A stretch of 64,000 nt of DNA from Vibrio renipiscarius (GTDB taxonomy: Bacteria; Pseudomonadota; Gammaproteobacteria; Enterobacterales; Vibrionaceae). The notes beneath the pieces were generated by a model. It did no database searches. It saw nothing but the letters and a program-made list of their open reading frames with translations, and had not been told where the DNA came from. The stretch lies in assembly GCF_000827885.1 (NCBI RefSeq), contig NZ_JTKH01000025.1, positions 124,001-188,000 of the forward strand. Reading direction: 5' to 3'. Of this stretch, positions 26,296 through 36,500 are shown in pieces. Made by a program: the position numbers and the translations under genes. Every line of letters starts with the position of its first letter. The first letter of the stretch is position 1.

Positions 26296-27228
26296 ATGAA
26301 CATGATTAATATCGCTATCATCGGCGAATGTATGGTTGAGCTGCAAAAATCTGAACACGGCCTAACACAGGCCGTGGGCGGAGATACGTTAAATACGGCG
26401 TTGTACTTAACCCGTTTAACTCAAGCTCGCAACGTGCGTACTAGCTACGTCACTGCACTTGGTGATGACCCTTTTAGTGAAGATATGATCCAAAATTGGA
26501 ATCACGAAGGGATTGATACGAGTCTAATTTGTCGCGTATCAGGCAAGCAACCAGGTATTTATTACATTGAAACCGATAATACCGGTGAGCGTACGTTCCA
26601 CTATTGGCGTAGTGATTCCGCTGCAAAATATCTATTCGATCAAGATGAGACTCCACAACTGATTGATCGTCTAATGACGTTTGATGCGGTTTATTTAAGC
26701 GGCATCACGCTTGCTATTTTGACGGCGAATGGCAAAGAAGTGCTTTTCAATTTCTTGGCAGCGTTTAAAGCCAAGGGGGGCAAAGTGTTCTTCGACAACA
26801 ATTACCGTCCTAAACTTTGGCCTAGCCAAGCAGAGGCAATAAGCTGGTATTTAAAAACGCTCCATTTAACGGATACCGCGTTACTGACTTTTGATGATGA
26901 GCAACTGTTGTTTGGTGACATGAACGTTGAGCAGTGCATTGAAAGAACAAGAGAGGCGGGCGTTAGTGAAATCATCATTAAACGTGGTGGTGAAGCTTGT
27001 TTGGTTGTACAAGACCAGTTAGCAGAATTTGTGGCGCCAAAACCGGTTTCAAATATCGTCGATACAACGGCAGCCGGTGATTCCTTCAGCGCTGGCTTCT
27101 TAGCACGTCGTTTTACCGGTGGTAATGCGATTGAATCTGCGAGTTTTGGCCACCAATTAGCCGGCAATGTTATTCAACACCAAGGCGCTATTATTCCTAA
27201 ACAGTTCACTCCTGAGCTTCCACAATAG
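26296..27228 (+). CDS. kdgK: 2-keto-3-deoxygluconate kinase
   Basis: 310 residues of the PfkB/ribokinase fold. An N-terminal GECMVELQKSEHG and GGDTLNTALYLTRL segment is followed by the C-terminal PfkB signature DTTAAGDSFSAGFLA, with the likely catalytic base Asp262. KdgK phosphorylates KDG with ATP to KDPG in the cytoplasm. It is 34 bases downstream of kdgF and 34 upstream of eda, clearly co-transcribed. The start could be the ATG at 26296 or 26302. Confidence 0.94.
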   Translation: MNMINIAIIGECMVELQKSEHGLTQAVGGDTLNTALYLTRLTQARNVRTSYVTALGDDPFSEDMIQNWNHEGIDTSLICRVSGKQPGIYYIETDNTGERTFHYWRSDSAAKYLFDQDETPQLIDRLMTFDAVYLSGITLAILTANGKEVLFNFLAAFKAKGGKVFFDNNYRPKLWPSQAEAISWYLKTLHLTDTALLTFDDEQLLFGDMNVEQCIERTREAGVSEIIIKRGGEACLVVQDQLAEFVAPKPVSNIVDTTAAGDSFSAGFLARRFTGGNAIESASFGHQLAGNVIQHQGAIIPKQFTPELPQ

Positions 27229-27262
27229 CCAATAGGCTATTTGACTGATAAGAGATCTTTCA

Positions 27263-27886
27263 ATGACAACACTGAACGAACAACTCGCAAATCTTAAAGT
27301 TATTCCTGTAATTGCGATTAACAAAGCAGAAGATGCGCTGCCACTAGGTCGTGCATTGGTTGAGAACGGCATGCCATGTGCTGAAATTACCTTGCGTACT
27401 GAATGTGCAATTGAAGCGATTCGCATCATGCGTAAAGAATTCCCTGACATGCTTATTGGCTCAGGCACTGTGCTAACGAATGAGCAAGTTGATGCGTCTA
27501 TCGACGCTGGCGTTGATTTCATCGTAAGCCCAGGCTTTAACCCACGTACGGTTCAATACTGCCTAGACAAAGGTGTTGCGATTGTACCGGGTGTTAATAG
27601 CCCAAGTCTTGTTGAGCAAGCAATGGAAATGGGTTTGCGCACCCTGAAGTTTTTCCCTGCTGAGCCTTCAGGCGGCACGGGTATGCTAAAAGCATTGACG
27701 GCAGTCTACCCAGTGAAATTCATGCCTACGGGCGGCGTAAGCTTGAATAACATTGATGACTACCTATCGATCCCATCTGTGCTTGCGTGTGGCGGTACTT
27801 GGATGGTTCCAACAAACCTTATTGATGAAGGTCGTTGGGAAGAATTGGGTCAATTGATCCGTGACGCGGTCACGCATGTAGCGTAA
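27263..27886 (+). CDS. eda: KDPG/KHG aldolase
   Basis: 207 residues, the usual length. Class I aldolase features: AEITLRTE (Glu41, Arg45), the glycine-rich IGSGTVLT, and LKFFPAEPSGG with the Schiff-base Lys129. Eda splits KDPG into pyruvate and glyceraldehyde-3-phosphate, the last step from alginate monomer into glycolysis. It ends the kdgF-kdgK-eda operon, and a strong terminator follows. Confidence 0.95.
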   Translation: MTTLNEQLANLKVIPVIAINKAEDALPLGRALVENGMPCAEITLRTECAIEAIRIMRKEFPDMLIGSGTVLTNEQVDASIDAGVDFIVSPGFNPRTVQYCLDKGVAIVPGVNSPSLVEQAMEMGLRTLKFFPAEPSGGTGMLKALTAVYPVKFMPTGGVSLNNIDDYLSIPSVLACGGTWMVPTNLIDEGRWEELGQLIRDAVTHVA

Positions 27887-27939
27887 CCCTTGCGATAGGC
27901 GTTTTAGCCTTTGCGGAACGGCCTAATGCAAGACAGCAT

Positions 27940-27965
27940 AAGCGAGCTTTTTAGCTCGCTTTTTT
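27940..27965 (+). terminator. Terminator of kdgF-kdgK-eda operon
   Basis: AAGCGAGCT and AGCTCGCTT pair around a TTTT loop, followed by a T-run. Confidence 0.85.
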
Positions 27966-28170
27966 GATCTTTGAATAGAAGGAATTCCCAGTATTTACGG
28001 GGTTCTCCGTGCGATTATGGCCATTTTTTGTGGTTATTTGTATGACTTAATGTATTAAATCATCCGATGCGTTGAATGAAATAGAGACAAAAGTTCGCGA
28101 TATATGGTGCGAAAAGCTATAGATAAAAGGGGGTGACGATAAATTTTGTTTGAGATTACAATAAAAGATT

Positions 28171-28183
28171 ATTGTAGTACAAA
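28171..28183. promoter_or_regulatory. Operator-like site upstream of symporter 3
   Basis: ATTGTA-G-TACAAA, one mismatch from the shared palindrome, 64-76 bases upstream of the start. Confidence 0.6.
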
Positions 28184-28246
28184 TGAATTTGCGAACACGT
28201 TAGTCTAGGTTCCATAGAATAATCACACTCTAAAAAGGCTGAAAAA

Positions 28247-30007
28247 ATGACTATTGATACTTTCGTTGTTCTTGCCTACTTCTTCTTTTTAATCGCGATT
28301 GGTTGGATGTTCCGTAAATTTACAACCTCAACCAGTGATTACTTTAGAGGGGGCGGCAAGATGTTATGGTGGATGGTAGGGGCTACCGCCTTCATGACCC
28401 AATTTTCAGCATGGACGTTTACCGGAGCCGCAGGACGCGCATTTGATGATGGCTTTGTCGTTGTCATACTCTTCTTAGCCAATGCTTTTGGCTACTTCAT
28501 GAACTACCTTTATTTCGCACCAAAATTTCGCCAGCTTCGCGTTGTCACAGCGATTGAAGCGATTCGTCAACGTTTTGGTAAAACCTCAGAGCAGTTCTTT
28601 ACCTGGGCAGGCATGCCAGACAGTTTAATTTCTGCGGGTATCTGGCTTAATGGTCTCGCGATTTTTGTTGCCGCGGTATTTAATATTCCGATGGAAGCGA
28701 CGATTGTCGTGACAGGGTTGGTGCTTATCCTCATGGCGGTGACAGGCGGCTCATGGGCTGTTGTTGCTTCTGATTTCATGCAGATGCTGGTCATTATGGC
28801 CGTCACGATCACTTGTGCGGTTGCCGCCTATTTCAATGGTGGTGGTATCGGAAACATCGTGAACAACTTCCAAGGCGATTTCATGCTTGGAAATAACTTA
28901 AACTACATCAGTATCTTTGTTCTTTGGGTTGTGTTCATCTTTGTTAAGCAGTTTGGCGTGATGAATAACAGTATCAATGCGTACCGCTACCTATGTGCTA
29001 AAGACAGTGAGAACGCAAGAAAAGCGGCGGGGCTCGCTTGTGTTCTGATGATTGTTGGGCCAGTTATTTGGTTCTTGCCACCTTGGTATGTAGCGGCATT
29101 CATGCCTGACTTTGCTGAGCAATACGGTTCGGTAGGCAGTGATGCGGCGTACCTTGCGTTTGTGCAAAATGTGATGCCAGCAGGTATGGTTGGCTTGCTA
29201 ATGTCTGCGATGTTTGCAGCAACGATGTCTTCAATGGATTCAGGACTGAATCGTAACGCAGGCATCTTCGTGATGAACTTTTATAGCCCGATAGTCAGAC
29301 CACACGCAAACCAGAAAGAGTTGGTTATCGTGAGTAAAGTGACGACGATTATGATGGGATTGATCATCATTGGTATCGGTCTATTTATTAACTCTCTACG
29401 CCATCTAAGTCTATTTGATATTGTGCTTAATGTGGGCGCGTTAATTGGCTTCCCGATGCTTATTCCAGTGCTACTGGGTATGTGGATTCGCAAAACACCC
29501 GATTGGGCGGGTTGGGCAACGTTAGTGGTTGGTGGTTTTGTTTCTTACATCTTTGGTATTTCACTACAAGCACAAGACATAGAGAACTTTTTCAATCTAG
29601 AACACGCGCTTACCGTACGTGAATGGTCTGACTTGAAAGTGGGGCTTAGTCTCGCGGCGCACGTGGTGTTTACCGGTGGCTTCTTTGTCCTTACAACGCG
29701 TTTCTACAAAGGTTTATCTCCTGAGCGTGAGCAAGAAGTCGCGCAGCTGTTCGAAAACTGGAATACACCGCTTGTTGCCGATAGTGATGAGCAAAAGAAC
29801 CTCGATACGAAACAGCGTGGCATGCTTGGTAAACTGATCAGTGTTGCCGGTTTTGGCATTCTAGCGATGGCGTTAATTCCAAATGAACCAACCGGTCGAT
29901 TGCTGTTTATTCTGTGTGGTTCGATTGTCTTAACCGTGGGTGTTTTACTGGTGAATGCTGCAAGAAGTTCTACGCCGACAAAGGCGATGGCAAACCCTGA
30001 CAGCTAA
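28247..30007 (+). CDS. Sodium/solute symporter (SSS family), copy 3
   Basis: 586 residues. SSS signatures are present (TSDYFRGGGKMLWWMVG, AMFAATMSSMDSGLNRNAG). The segment QFSAWTFTGAAG groups it with copy 4 at 45061 and separates both from copies 1 and 2, which read ALSAMTFTG. An AAGG ribosome-binding site precedes the ATG at 28247. It is an inner-membrane sodium-coupled importer, by context of DEH or oligoalginate, in the manner of the ToaA-C proteins of Vibrio splendidus. It is monocistronic, with an operator-like palindrome upstream and a terminator downstream. Confidence 0.9.
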   Translation: MTIDTFVVLAYFFFLIAIGWMFRKFTTSTSDYFRGGGKMLWWMVGATAFMTQFSAWTFTGAAGRAFDDGFVVVILFLANAFGYFMNYLYFAPKFRQLRVVTAIEAIRQRFGKTSEQFFTWAGMPDSLISAGIWLNGLAIFVAAVFNIPMEATIVVTGLVLILMAVTGGSWAVVASDFMQMLVIMAVTITCAVAAYFNGGGIGNIVNNFQGDFMLGNNLNYISIFVLWVVFIFVKQFGVMNNSINAYRYLCAKDSENARKAAGLACVLMIVGPVIWFLPPWYVAAFMPDFAEQYGSVGSDAAYLAFVQNVMPAGMVGLLMSAMFAATMSSMDSGLNRNAGIFVMNFYSPIVRPHANQKELVIVSKVTTIMMGLIIIGIGLFINSLRHLSLFDIVLNVGALIGFPMLIPVLLGMWIRKTPDWAGWATLVVGGFVSYIFGISLQAQDIENFFNLEHALTVREWSDLKVGLSLAAHVVFTGGFFVLTTRFYKGLSPEREQEVAQLFENWNTPLVADSDEQKNLDTKQRGMLGKLISVAGFGILAMALIPNEPTGRLLFILCGSIVLTVGVLLVNAARSSTPTKAMANPDS

Positions 30008-30101
30008 TCTTAACGGACGACATCACTCTTGAAAGCATCGTCCTATTGGGGCGATGTTTTTTCATGCGGTGTTTCGTTTTAAAAGACATCGATATAAACA
30101 A

Positions 30102-30130
30102 AAAGGCCTAGATTTCTCTAGGCCTTTCTA
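30102..30130. terminator. Bidirectional terminator
   Basis: AAAGGCCTAG and CTAGGCCTTT pair around a 6-base loop. It lies between the convergent symporter 3 and DUF3297 genes. A weaker hairpin (CATCG/CGATG, then T-run) sits at 30036-30062. Confidence 0.75.
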
Positions 30131-30167
30131 TTATTTGAAACCAAGGTTTCTGCATGAACGAAACGAT

Positions 30168-30416
30168 TTAAACGTAGTACGCTTCAACCGTGCCTTTTAG
30201 CGTAATTAGGATTGGCTGGCCACGACGGTCAAGCGCTTTAGGTGAAGGGATTTTAACCCAACCTTCACTCACGCAGTACTCTTCAACGTCAGTACGCTCT
30301 TTACCGTTTAGACGAATACCGATTTGGTACTCAAAGCACTCTTCAACAAAGTAAGGGCTGCGTGGATTGCCTGCTAGGTGATCTGGCAATTCTGGACGAG
30401 TTTTGTTTTCGCTCAT
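30168..30416 (-). CDS. DUF3297 family protein
   Basis: About 82 residues from MSENK at 30416; the ATG at 30422 adds two residues. The family pattern is complete: LPDHLAGNPRSPYF, GIRLNGKERTDVEEYCVSEGW, ALDRRGQP and LKGTVEAYY. DUF3297 proteins are small cytoplasmic proteins of unknown function, common in proteobacteria. This gene marks the left neighbour of the WYL-dynamin operon. Confidence 0.85.
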   Translation of the reverse strand: MSENKTRPELPDHLAGNPRSPYFVEECFEYQIGIRLNGKERTDVEEYCVSEGWVKIPSPKALDRRGQPILITLKGTVEAYYV

Positions 30417-30422
30417 GTTCAT

Positions 30423-30913
30423 ATTCTTTAGAAAATAAAAAGTGCGTCATTGTAGTCAATCTAGGGCCAGCGCTCAACATCTCTGATCCAACAATCCCCA
30501 CTTATCGTTAAATTTTCCTACGCATCGCTTCACTCTGCTCGGTTAATGCGCACGGGACGCATGTGCTGTATAGCGGATCGTCTTTTTTGTTGGCTTGACG
30601 AGCAATGTGAGATTTAAGACGTATCTAGCGAATATGCAATAGAAAATAGGGTTAGATTGATTTTTGAACAGTTATCTGCGACGCAATTTGTCGCAGGTCG
30701 CAATATGATATTTTCGTTGCTCTTCTCGTGAGTAACTTATTTAACTATTTAATTTTAGAGAGTATAAACGAATTTGCCGAAGTTAAATGGCATTGTATGC
30801 GATTAATGAAAAAGGCCTATTCGTGGGCGGTTAAGCGCATGCCCTTGGATGAGTTTCTGTTTGACGCGTTTCGATTGAATCGCTTTGAAATTTAGAAGGT
30901 TTAGGTCGCATTA
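30423..30913. other. Promoter region of the WYL-dynamin operon
   Basis: About 490 bases between the divergent DUF3297 gene and the WYL regulator, with no supported ORF. It is AT-rich in 30700-30790. The one clear structure is the inverted repeat cluster at 30676-30702, listed separately. I see no att-like direct repeat or integrase. Confidence 0.45.
30676..30702. promoter_or_regulatory. Inverted GTCGCAG repeats, candidate WYL operator
   Basis: CTGCGAC (30676-30682) and GTCGCAG (30690-30696) form an inverted repeat with a 7-base spacer, and a third GTCGCAA-type unit follows at once (30697-30702). It lies about 210 bases upstream of the WYL regulator gene. WYL regulators of defence operons commonly bind such repeats at their own promoter. 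Confidence 0.45.
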
Positions 30914-31870
30914 ATGTCAAAACGATCCAGTACTCAAGACTCTGTCGCGTTAGCGTTTGAGTTGTTAAAACGAATCCCAAGATCTTATCAAATTACTGCA
31001 CGTGAATTGCATCAACAACTTCAACATATAGGTATAGATAGGGATTTACGTACCATTCAACGCAATCTTGAAATGTTGTGTACCCATTTCGATATTATTC
31101 GCGATGATCGTAATAAGCCTTATGGTTATCGTTGGAGCAAGCATGCCGGTGGTTTGGCCTTACCCACGTTGTCAGCACAAGACGCACTATTGCTGAGCTT
31201 AGCAGAGCAATATTTATCCAATCTCTTACCTACTAATTTGACACATTCATTCAGTGGTTTCTTTGAAGAAGCAAGGCAGAGACTAAGCCCTGTTACATCA
31301 AATACTAAAGAGCGGGAATGGTTGCAAAAGGTCAAGGTCGTCAGTGATGGGCAACCTTTACTTCCTCCTCAAGTTTGTTCCGATGTATTTAAAAGCGTGA
31401 GTGAAGCCTTGTTTCATAATCGATTGCTCAATATTGAATATCATAATGCTAAGCAAGATAAAAAATCGGGTCTCGTAATGCCACTTGGACTCGCCCAGCA
31501 GGGCACGCGTTTGTATTTGGTGTGTCGATTTGATGGTTATGAGAATGAACGCAGTGTGGCAGTTCATCGTGTAACGAAAGCTACCGTATCAACGTTCAAT
31601 TTTGAACGACCAAAAGATTTCAAACTAAGCCAATACGATGCCGATGGACGCTTTGGTTTTGGTGAGGGTAACCGATGTAAGGTGAAATTTTCCATCACTA
31701 AGTCGATTGGAGAACACCTTTTAGAGTCGCCTTTGTCACTTGATCAACAAGTGCAAGTGTTGCCCCAGTACTATGTTATATCGGCAACGGTTGTGGAGTC
31801 ATTACAGCTCAAGCGTTGGTTAGCCGGATTTGGCGATGATGTTCATAGTGTTGAAATAACCTCAATTTAA
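30914..31870 (+). CDS. WYL-domain transcriptional regulator
   Basis: 318 residues. An N-terminal winged helix-turn-helix (about residues 8-70, with RELHQQLQ and LRTIQRNLEMLCTHF) is followed by a linker and a WYL domain near residues 165-225. In the latter, LLNIEYHN and VMPLGLAQQGTRLYLVCRFDG match the beta-strand pattern. A C-terminal WCX-like part ends the protein. WYL domains bind nucleic acid or nucleotide ligands, and such proteins often repress phage-defence operons. It is the first gene of a one-direction series with the dynamin-like genes, 49 bases before the next start, and probably controls them from the repeat cluster upstream. Confidence 0.88.
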   Translation: MSKRSSTQDSVALAFELLKRIPRSYQITARELHQQLQHIGIDRDLRTIQRNLEMLCTHFDIIRDDRNKPYGYRWSKHAGGLALPTLSAQDALLLSLAEQYLSNLLPTNLTHSFSGFFEEARQRLSPVTSNTKEREWLQKVKVVSDGQPLLPPQVCSDVFKSVSEALFHNRLLNIEYHNAKQDKKSGLVMPLGLAQQGTRLYLVCRFDGYENERSVAVHRVTKATVSTFNFERPKDFKLSQYDADGRFGFGEGNRCKVKFSITKSIGEHLLESPLSLDQQVQVLPQYYVISATVVESLQLKRWLAGFGDDVHSVEITSI

Positions 31871-31919
31871 GTGTTCGCCCACCGTTTACTCAACGGACGA
31901 ACCAGCAGGAAAGCGAATA

Positions 31920-33557
31920 ATGGATTTAGAGAGTTTAATGAATGGCCATATGGAGCCTTCGAAGGAAGTAAACTCTGCACAGAAAAAAAACGATGTTGCA
32001 CATGGTAATCCCTATTTAGACGATGCCGAACTTGGTTTGAAACTGTGTTCTGATCTGATTGCTAAACCAAATAAAAATAGCCCAGCTGATCAGCTAGTCG
32101 ATGAAATCGGCGTAATAATTGGAACTGATTTTCTCTCTCATACAGAAGATGACGATAACCGCGCGGGGGCAAAGACTTATGCTCAGTTACTGCAGTGGCA
32201 TAATTTGTTGGCTGAAGTGATGGCATTCCCTCAATTGCAGCAGAGCTATACCGTTGCTGTGGGGGGCTCGTTTAGTGCGGGAAAAACCCGCTTTCTAAAC
32301 ACAGTTCTGGGTTGTCCATCTTTATTACCCGTAGATACAACACCGACGACGTCGATCCCAACTTATCTTTATAAAGGCCAAAGTAATCGCATTGATGCGC
32401 TGAATTTTTACGGCAAGAAAACTGAAATTGATGAGCATGGATTAAAAGCAATTTGTCATGCTTTTAATCAGAAGTATCAAGTCACCTTTAGCCATATTCT
32501 GCAATTATTGGCGGTCGAGCGAGTGGAATTTAAATACGCTAATCTAATTTTCTTAGATACCCCAGGCTACAGCAAAGCTGACAATATAGCAGCAACTGAA
32601 CAGAACACTGATGAGAATATTGCACGGTTACATTTAAGATTAGCTGACTACCTGATTTGGTTAGTGGATCACCAAAATGGCACCGTACCACAGCCGGATA
32701 TTGAGTTTTTACAAAGTCTCGATCTTAAGCAGCCCATTTTGGTGGTGATGAGCAAAACGGACAAAAAACCAAAGTCAGAAATTGAGAAAATTATCGAGAT
32801 CGCAAAGCAAGATTTGGATGCTGCTGAAATCAACTATGTCGATGTGATTGGTTATTCAGCAGCGCAAGACAGTGAAATTTCGGTGGATGGCGAACGACTC
32901 AGCGAGTTTATTTCACAGGTAAATACGGGCTCTCAAGGTTCCACGTTGCAGTGGCAGCTCAATCAAATTTTTGGTCAGTATCACAACCATTACCATTCTA
33001 GCCAGCAGTCGTTAAAACTCTCTTATTCCACCATCAATGAGTTGATTTTTGACGAAATGATCAGTGAAAGCAAGAAGAGTCACTTGCGCGATTTCCATAA
33101 AAAGACCAAAGCGAATTTAGATGCGTTGCAGGCGCAAAATTCCGCTTCAAACACGATATACAATGAAATAAATCAACGACTTGTGATCCTTTGTCAGTGT
33201 AGGGGTATTGTACTTTCCGATAGGCCTACCGCAATACAAATCAGTGCGTTGAGAAAAAAAACGCCCCAAAGCGAACAAGAAACGTTTTGCTTTGATGCTT
33301 TATTACAAGGCAAGCAAACCGCGCTTGCCGATCTCGCTAATCTGAATGAATTGGATGGTGAGGTGGTGAAGGCTAATGCGTTGGGGTTATCGATTCAAAT
33401 AACCAAAGCTCCAGAGATAGAAGTTATGGTGCTTAAAAACGTGATTACAAAGATGGCTCCGAATGCTGACTACGCAAAATTTTGTGTGGGCCAACGGGTG
33501 AATGTGCAGATCATTAATGATAGAAGAGCCGTTGTCTCTTTGGTTGTGGAAATTTAA
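31920..33557 (+). CDS. Dynamin-like GTPase 1
   Basis: 545 residues. GTPase motifs in order: P-loop GGSFSAGKT (115-123), G2 region TPTTSIPT (141-148), G3 DTPG (213-216), and G4 SKTD (278-281). The large spacing and the TPTTSIPT motif are typical of bacterial dynamin-like proteins. The helical part after the G domain is short, and the last 60 residues look beta-rich (GQRVNVQII), perhaps an OB/S1-like fold. There is no glycine-rich membrane paddle. An AGGAAAG site precedes the ATG. It may hetero-assemble with the GTPases encoded next, as paired bacterial dynamins do. Its stop is 6 bases before the next gene. Confidence 0.85.
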   Translation: MDLESLMNGHMEPSKEVNSAQKKNDVAHGNPYLDDAELGLKLCSDLIAKPNKNSPADQLVDEIGVIIGTDFLSHTEDDDNRAGAKTYAQLLQWHNLLAEVMAFPQLQQSYTVAVGGSFSAGKTRFLNTVLGCPSLLPVDTTPTTSIPTYLYKGQSNRIDALNFYGKKTEIDEHGLKAICHAFNQKYQVTFSHILQLLAVERVEFKYANLIFLDTPGYSKADNIAATEQNTDENIARLHLRLADYLIWLVDHQNGTVPQPDIEFLQSLDLKQPILVVMSKTDKKPKSEIEKIIEIAKQDLDAAEINYVDVIGYSAAQDSEISVDGERLSEFISQVNTGSQGSTLQWQLNQIFGQYHNHYHSSQQSLKLSYSTINELIFDEMISESKKSHLRDFHKKTKANLDALQAQNSASNTIYNEINQRLVILCQCRGIVLSDRPTAIQISALRKKTPQSEQETFCFDALLQGKQTALADLANLNELDGEVVKANALGLSIQITKAPEIEVMVLKNVITKMAPNADYAKFCVGQRVNVQIINDRRAVVSLVVEI

Positions 33558-33563
33558 GGGACT

Positions 33564-36500
33564 ATGATGAGCAAACTAGGTATTGTTTTTTCTGGTGGCG
33601 GTGGCAAAGGAGCCTATGAAATTGGCGCATGGAAAGCGTTAAATGAATATGGCATCGATGCAAATGTAGAAGCTGTCGCGGGTACGTCGGTAGGTGCCTT
33701 AAACGCCGCACTTTTTATTCAAGGTGACGTTGCTGCGGCTGAGCAGCTTTGGCGAGGCATTACTCAAGATCAAGTCTTAGTGATGAACAAAGACAACTTA
33801 GCAAAAAAAACCGCGACGATGGCCTCTCTATTTTTTACCCCTTCATTGATTGCACGAGCGGTCTTGGCGGCAACAAACTTAGCGGGCTCACAAGGCTTAT
33901 TTAATCAAACCGGATTGAAGAAGCTGATTGAGCAAAGTGGCGCTTGTAACAAAGTCGAAGCGTCTCACATCCCGTTGCACATTTGTAGTTTAAATAGTGA
34001 TAGCAAAGCGTTGGAATACCCAGCCCTAAACGGCCTGCCTGCGAGTGAAGTAAGCCAGTGGTTACTCGCGTCGGCGGCGATTCCGTTGGTTTTCGATGGT
34101 ATCGAAATCGGTGATAGCGTCTATTATGATGGCGGGGTATTGCCCGGTGAATACAGCGATAACACCCCATTTGAAATATTGATTAGCCAGCATCAATGTA
34201 CCCATATCATTAACCTCTATCTTGAGCGCAGTCCTCAAATGGCGTTGTCGCAAAAGGCTTTTCCGAATGTGCGATTTTGGAACATTGTGCCAACGCGAGA
34301 TTTTGACGGTGTGATTGCACCGTTAAATTTCACCCCTGAAAATGCGGCTAAACTGCTTGATGAAGGCTATGAAGATGTAAAGCGGATTTTGGAACAGTTT
34401 AAAGCGTTTCAAGATTCAGAAGAGCGTTATCTGGATGCGGTGATCGACTACGCCCAATCGGAGCAGGCATTTTCTGGCCAAGTTGATCTCAATCAACAAT
34501 TGAGAAACAACGAGGTAAGCCAGTACGACAACTTAAAGCAAATCACACAGCAACTCGGCAGTGAGATTGAGCAGCAAGAACAGAGTTTGATTGATGCAGG
34601 GCTTGATCGCCTAATCGAAGAGATGCAAGAGAACTCGGCTGAACTGCTTGATGAAGCCTTTACTGCAATCACTACGCTTGCGTCAACAGAAGGTATGATA
34701 AACACCCAACTTGAGCAAAGCCGTTTCGGTCGGATACTAGGTAATTTAACCGGCAGTAACAATGCTCGGCAGGCTGAGGTTAATTATGGCCTCAATCGAG
34801 CGGTATACGCAAATCAGCAACTAATTCAAAAGCTCAATCATAAGAATATGCTGACAATGGAAGCGGTTGCTTCACTGTCGAACAAAACCAATTATCTGAT
34901 GAAGCATGTCAATGTGTTGTATGGCAGTGTTCAATTGGTCGAACAAAGGGTTAACCGTTCGTTAAGTTTAATGAAAAGTGGTTTTGAGGCGTTAGAAGTG
35001 GAACTAACGCATCGTATCGACCATGTTGAAAAGAGAATTGAAAACTTAGAGCGCAACAGCCTGATTAACGATTGGTACCACAATGTGGTAGCACAAACAA
35101 TACATTGCAATCCATACCAGACGTTGCTGCATACCACGGCAAGTTTTTACGTTACCTCAGGCCGCTCTTGGAGTAATACCGAACTGGCAAGATACACCAA
35201 TGCACTAAGTGCGCTTCATTTGTCTGATGAGCCGCTCATTCCTGCCGCGTTAATTTGGCAATCCCAAACGGGTGTGTTTCTCAATGAAATAGATAGCCAA
35301 TACATTTTACCGCTAGCGCCGCAAAGGCAATCTCATTTTCCACTCCTCAAAGGCATTCAAATGGCCGATGAGCAAGTAGAGGGCCATGATGTTCTGACTG
35401 AGCTAGAAAGCGAACTGAAACTCAATTTGTTCGCACAATGCAGTGCCCGAGATTTGGGGTTAGAGCTACTCAATGCATTGCGTCAAAATGATCGCAGGAC
35501 GCCTTGCAATACCGTCAAACAAAATAAAAATCAGACTTACTTATTACCAAGCGGTAAGTACGCTTCAACGCTGCAAAACCAGTGGCTAAATGTGATTGCT
35601 CAAGCCAATGATCTTAATGAAGCTAATTTACAGCATCAAGGTATTACTGCCGATCTTGCCTATCTGACTCGGAAAATTGAAGAGTTTAAGGTGGTTATTC
35701 CACTTATCGGTAAGTTTTCATCCGGCAAGAGTCACTTACTTAATCGTTATCTGGGCAACGATTACCTAAAAACGAACATCGCCCCTGAAACTGCCGTGGC
35801 AACAGAGCTTCGTTACGGTGACATTGAGCAATTCACCATTCATTACCTTGATGAACAAACCAGCGTGACCTACCCACAGCAAGTATTGTCAACGTTTCAG
35901 CTAAGTGAGCAAGTGGCGTATATCTCGCTTGAACTATGCAATAAACGGTTGAAAAACCGTAGTAACTTAACGCTGGTGGATATGCCAGGGTTTGATGCGA
36001 GAAATATCTCCCACCATAAAGCGATAGCCACCTATCTTGAGCGAGGAGACTATTTTATTAATTTGCTCCCCGCAGATATACCATTTGATGCCAGTGTGAT
36101 TGAACAGTTAGAAGAGATTTACTTCGATCATGGTAAGGCTGTGCACTGTTTACTATCTAAATCCGCACGTAAATCCCCCTCAGATTTGACGCGAAGTATA
36201 GAGCAGGTACAGCACTCTCTAAGTGAGAGGTTGCAATACGAAGTGTCAGTCGGTTGTATTGAAACGGTGGATAAGAACGCCTATAGCATTAGCGCATTTG
36301 AAGCGCTGATTGATGAGGCGGCTAACCAATTTGATTCATGCCTAATGTCTCGCTACCAAGTCGCAGTTGATGAGGTGTTGCAAGCTCTGCAGCATCATTT
36401 ACGTATTAAGGCCACCTATGCTGGCAATAGCGAGGCAGAAATCGAACAAGAGATCACCTCGTTAACACAACGGTTTACTGACAAAGAGCGGCAGCTTATC

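Larger units (their letters stand above)
27887..28246. other. Intergenic region: eda terminator and symporter 3 promoter
   Basis: About 360 bases with a terminator at 27940 and an operator-like palindrome at 28171. Nothing else was recognised. Confidence 0.5.
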
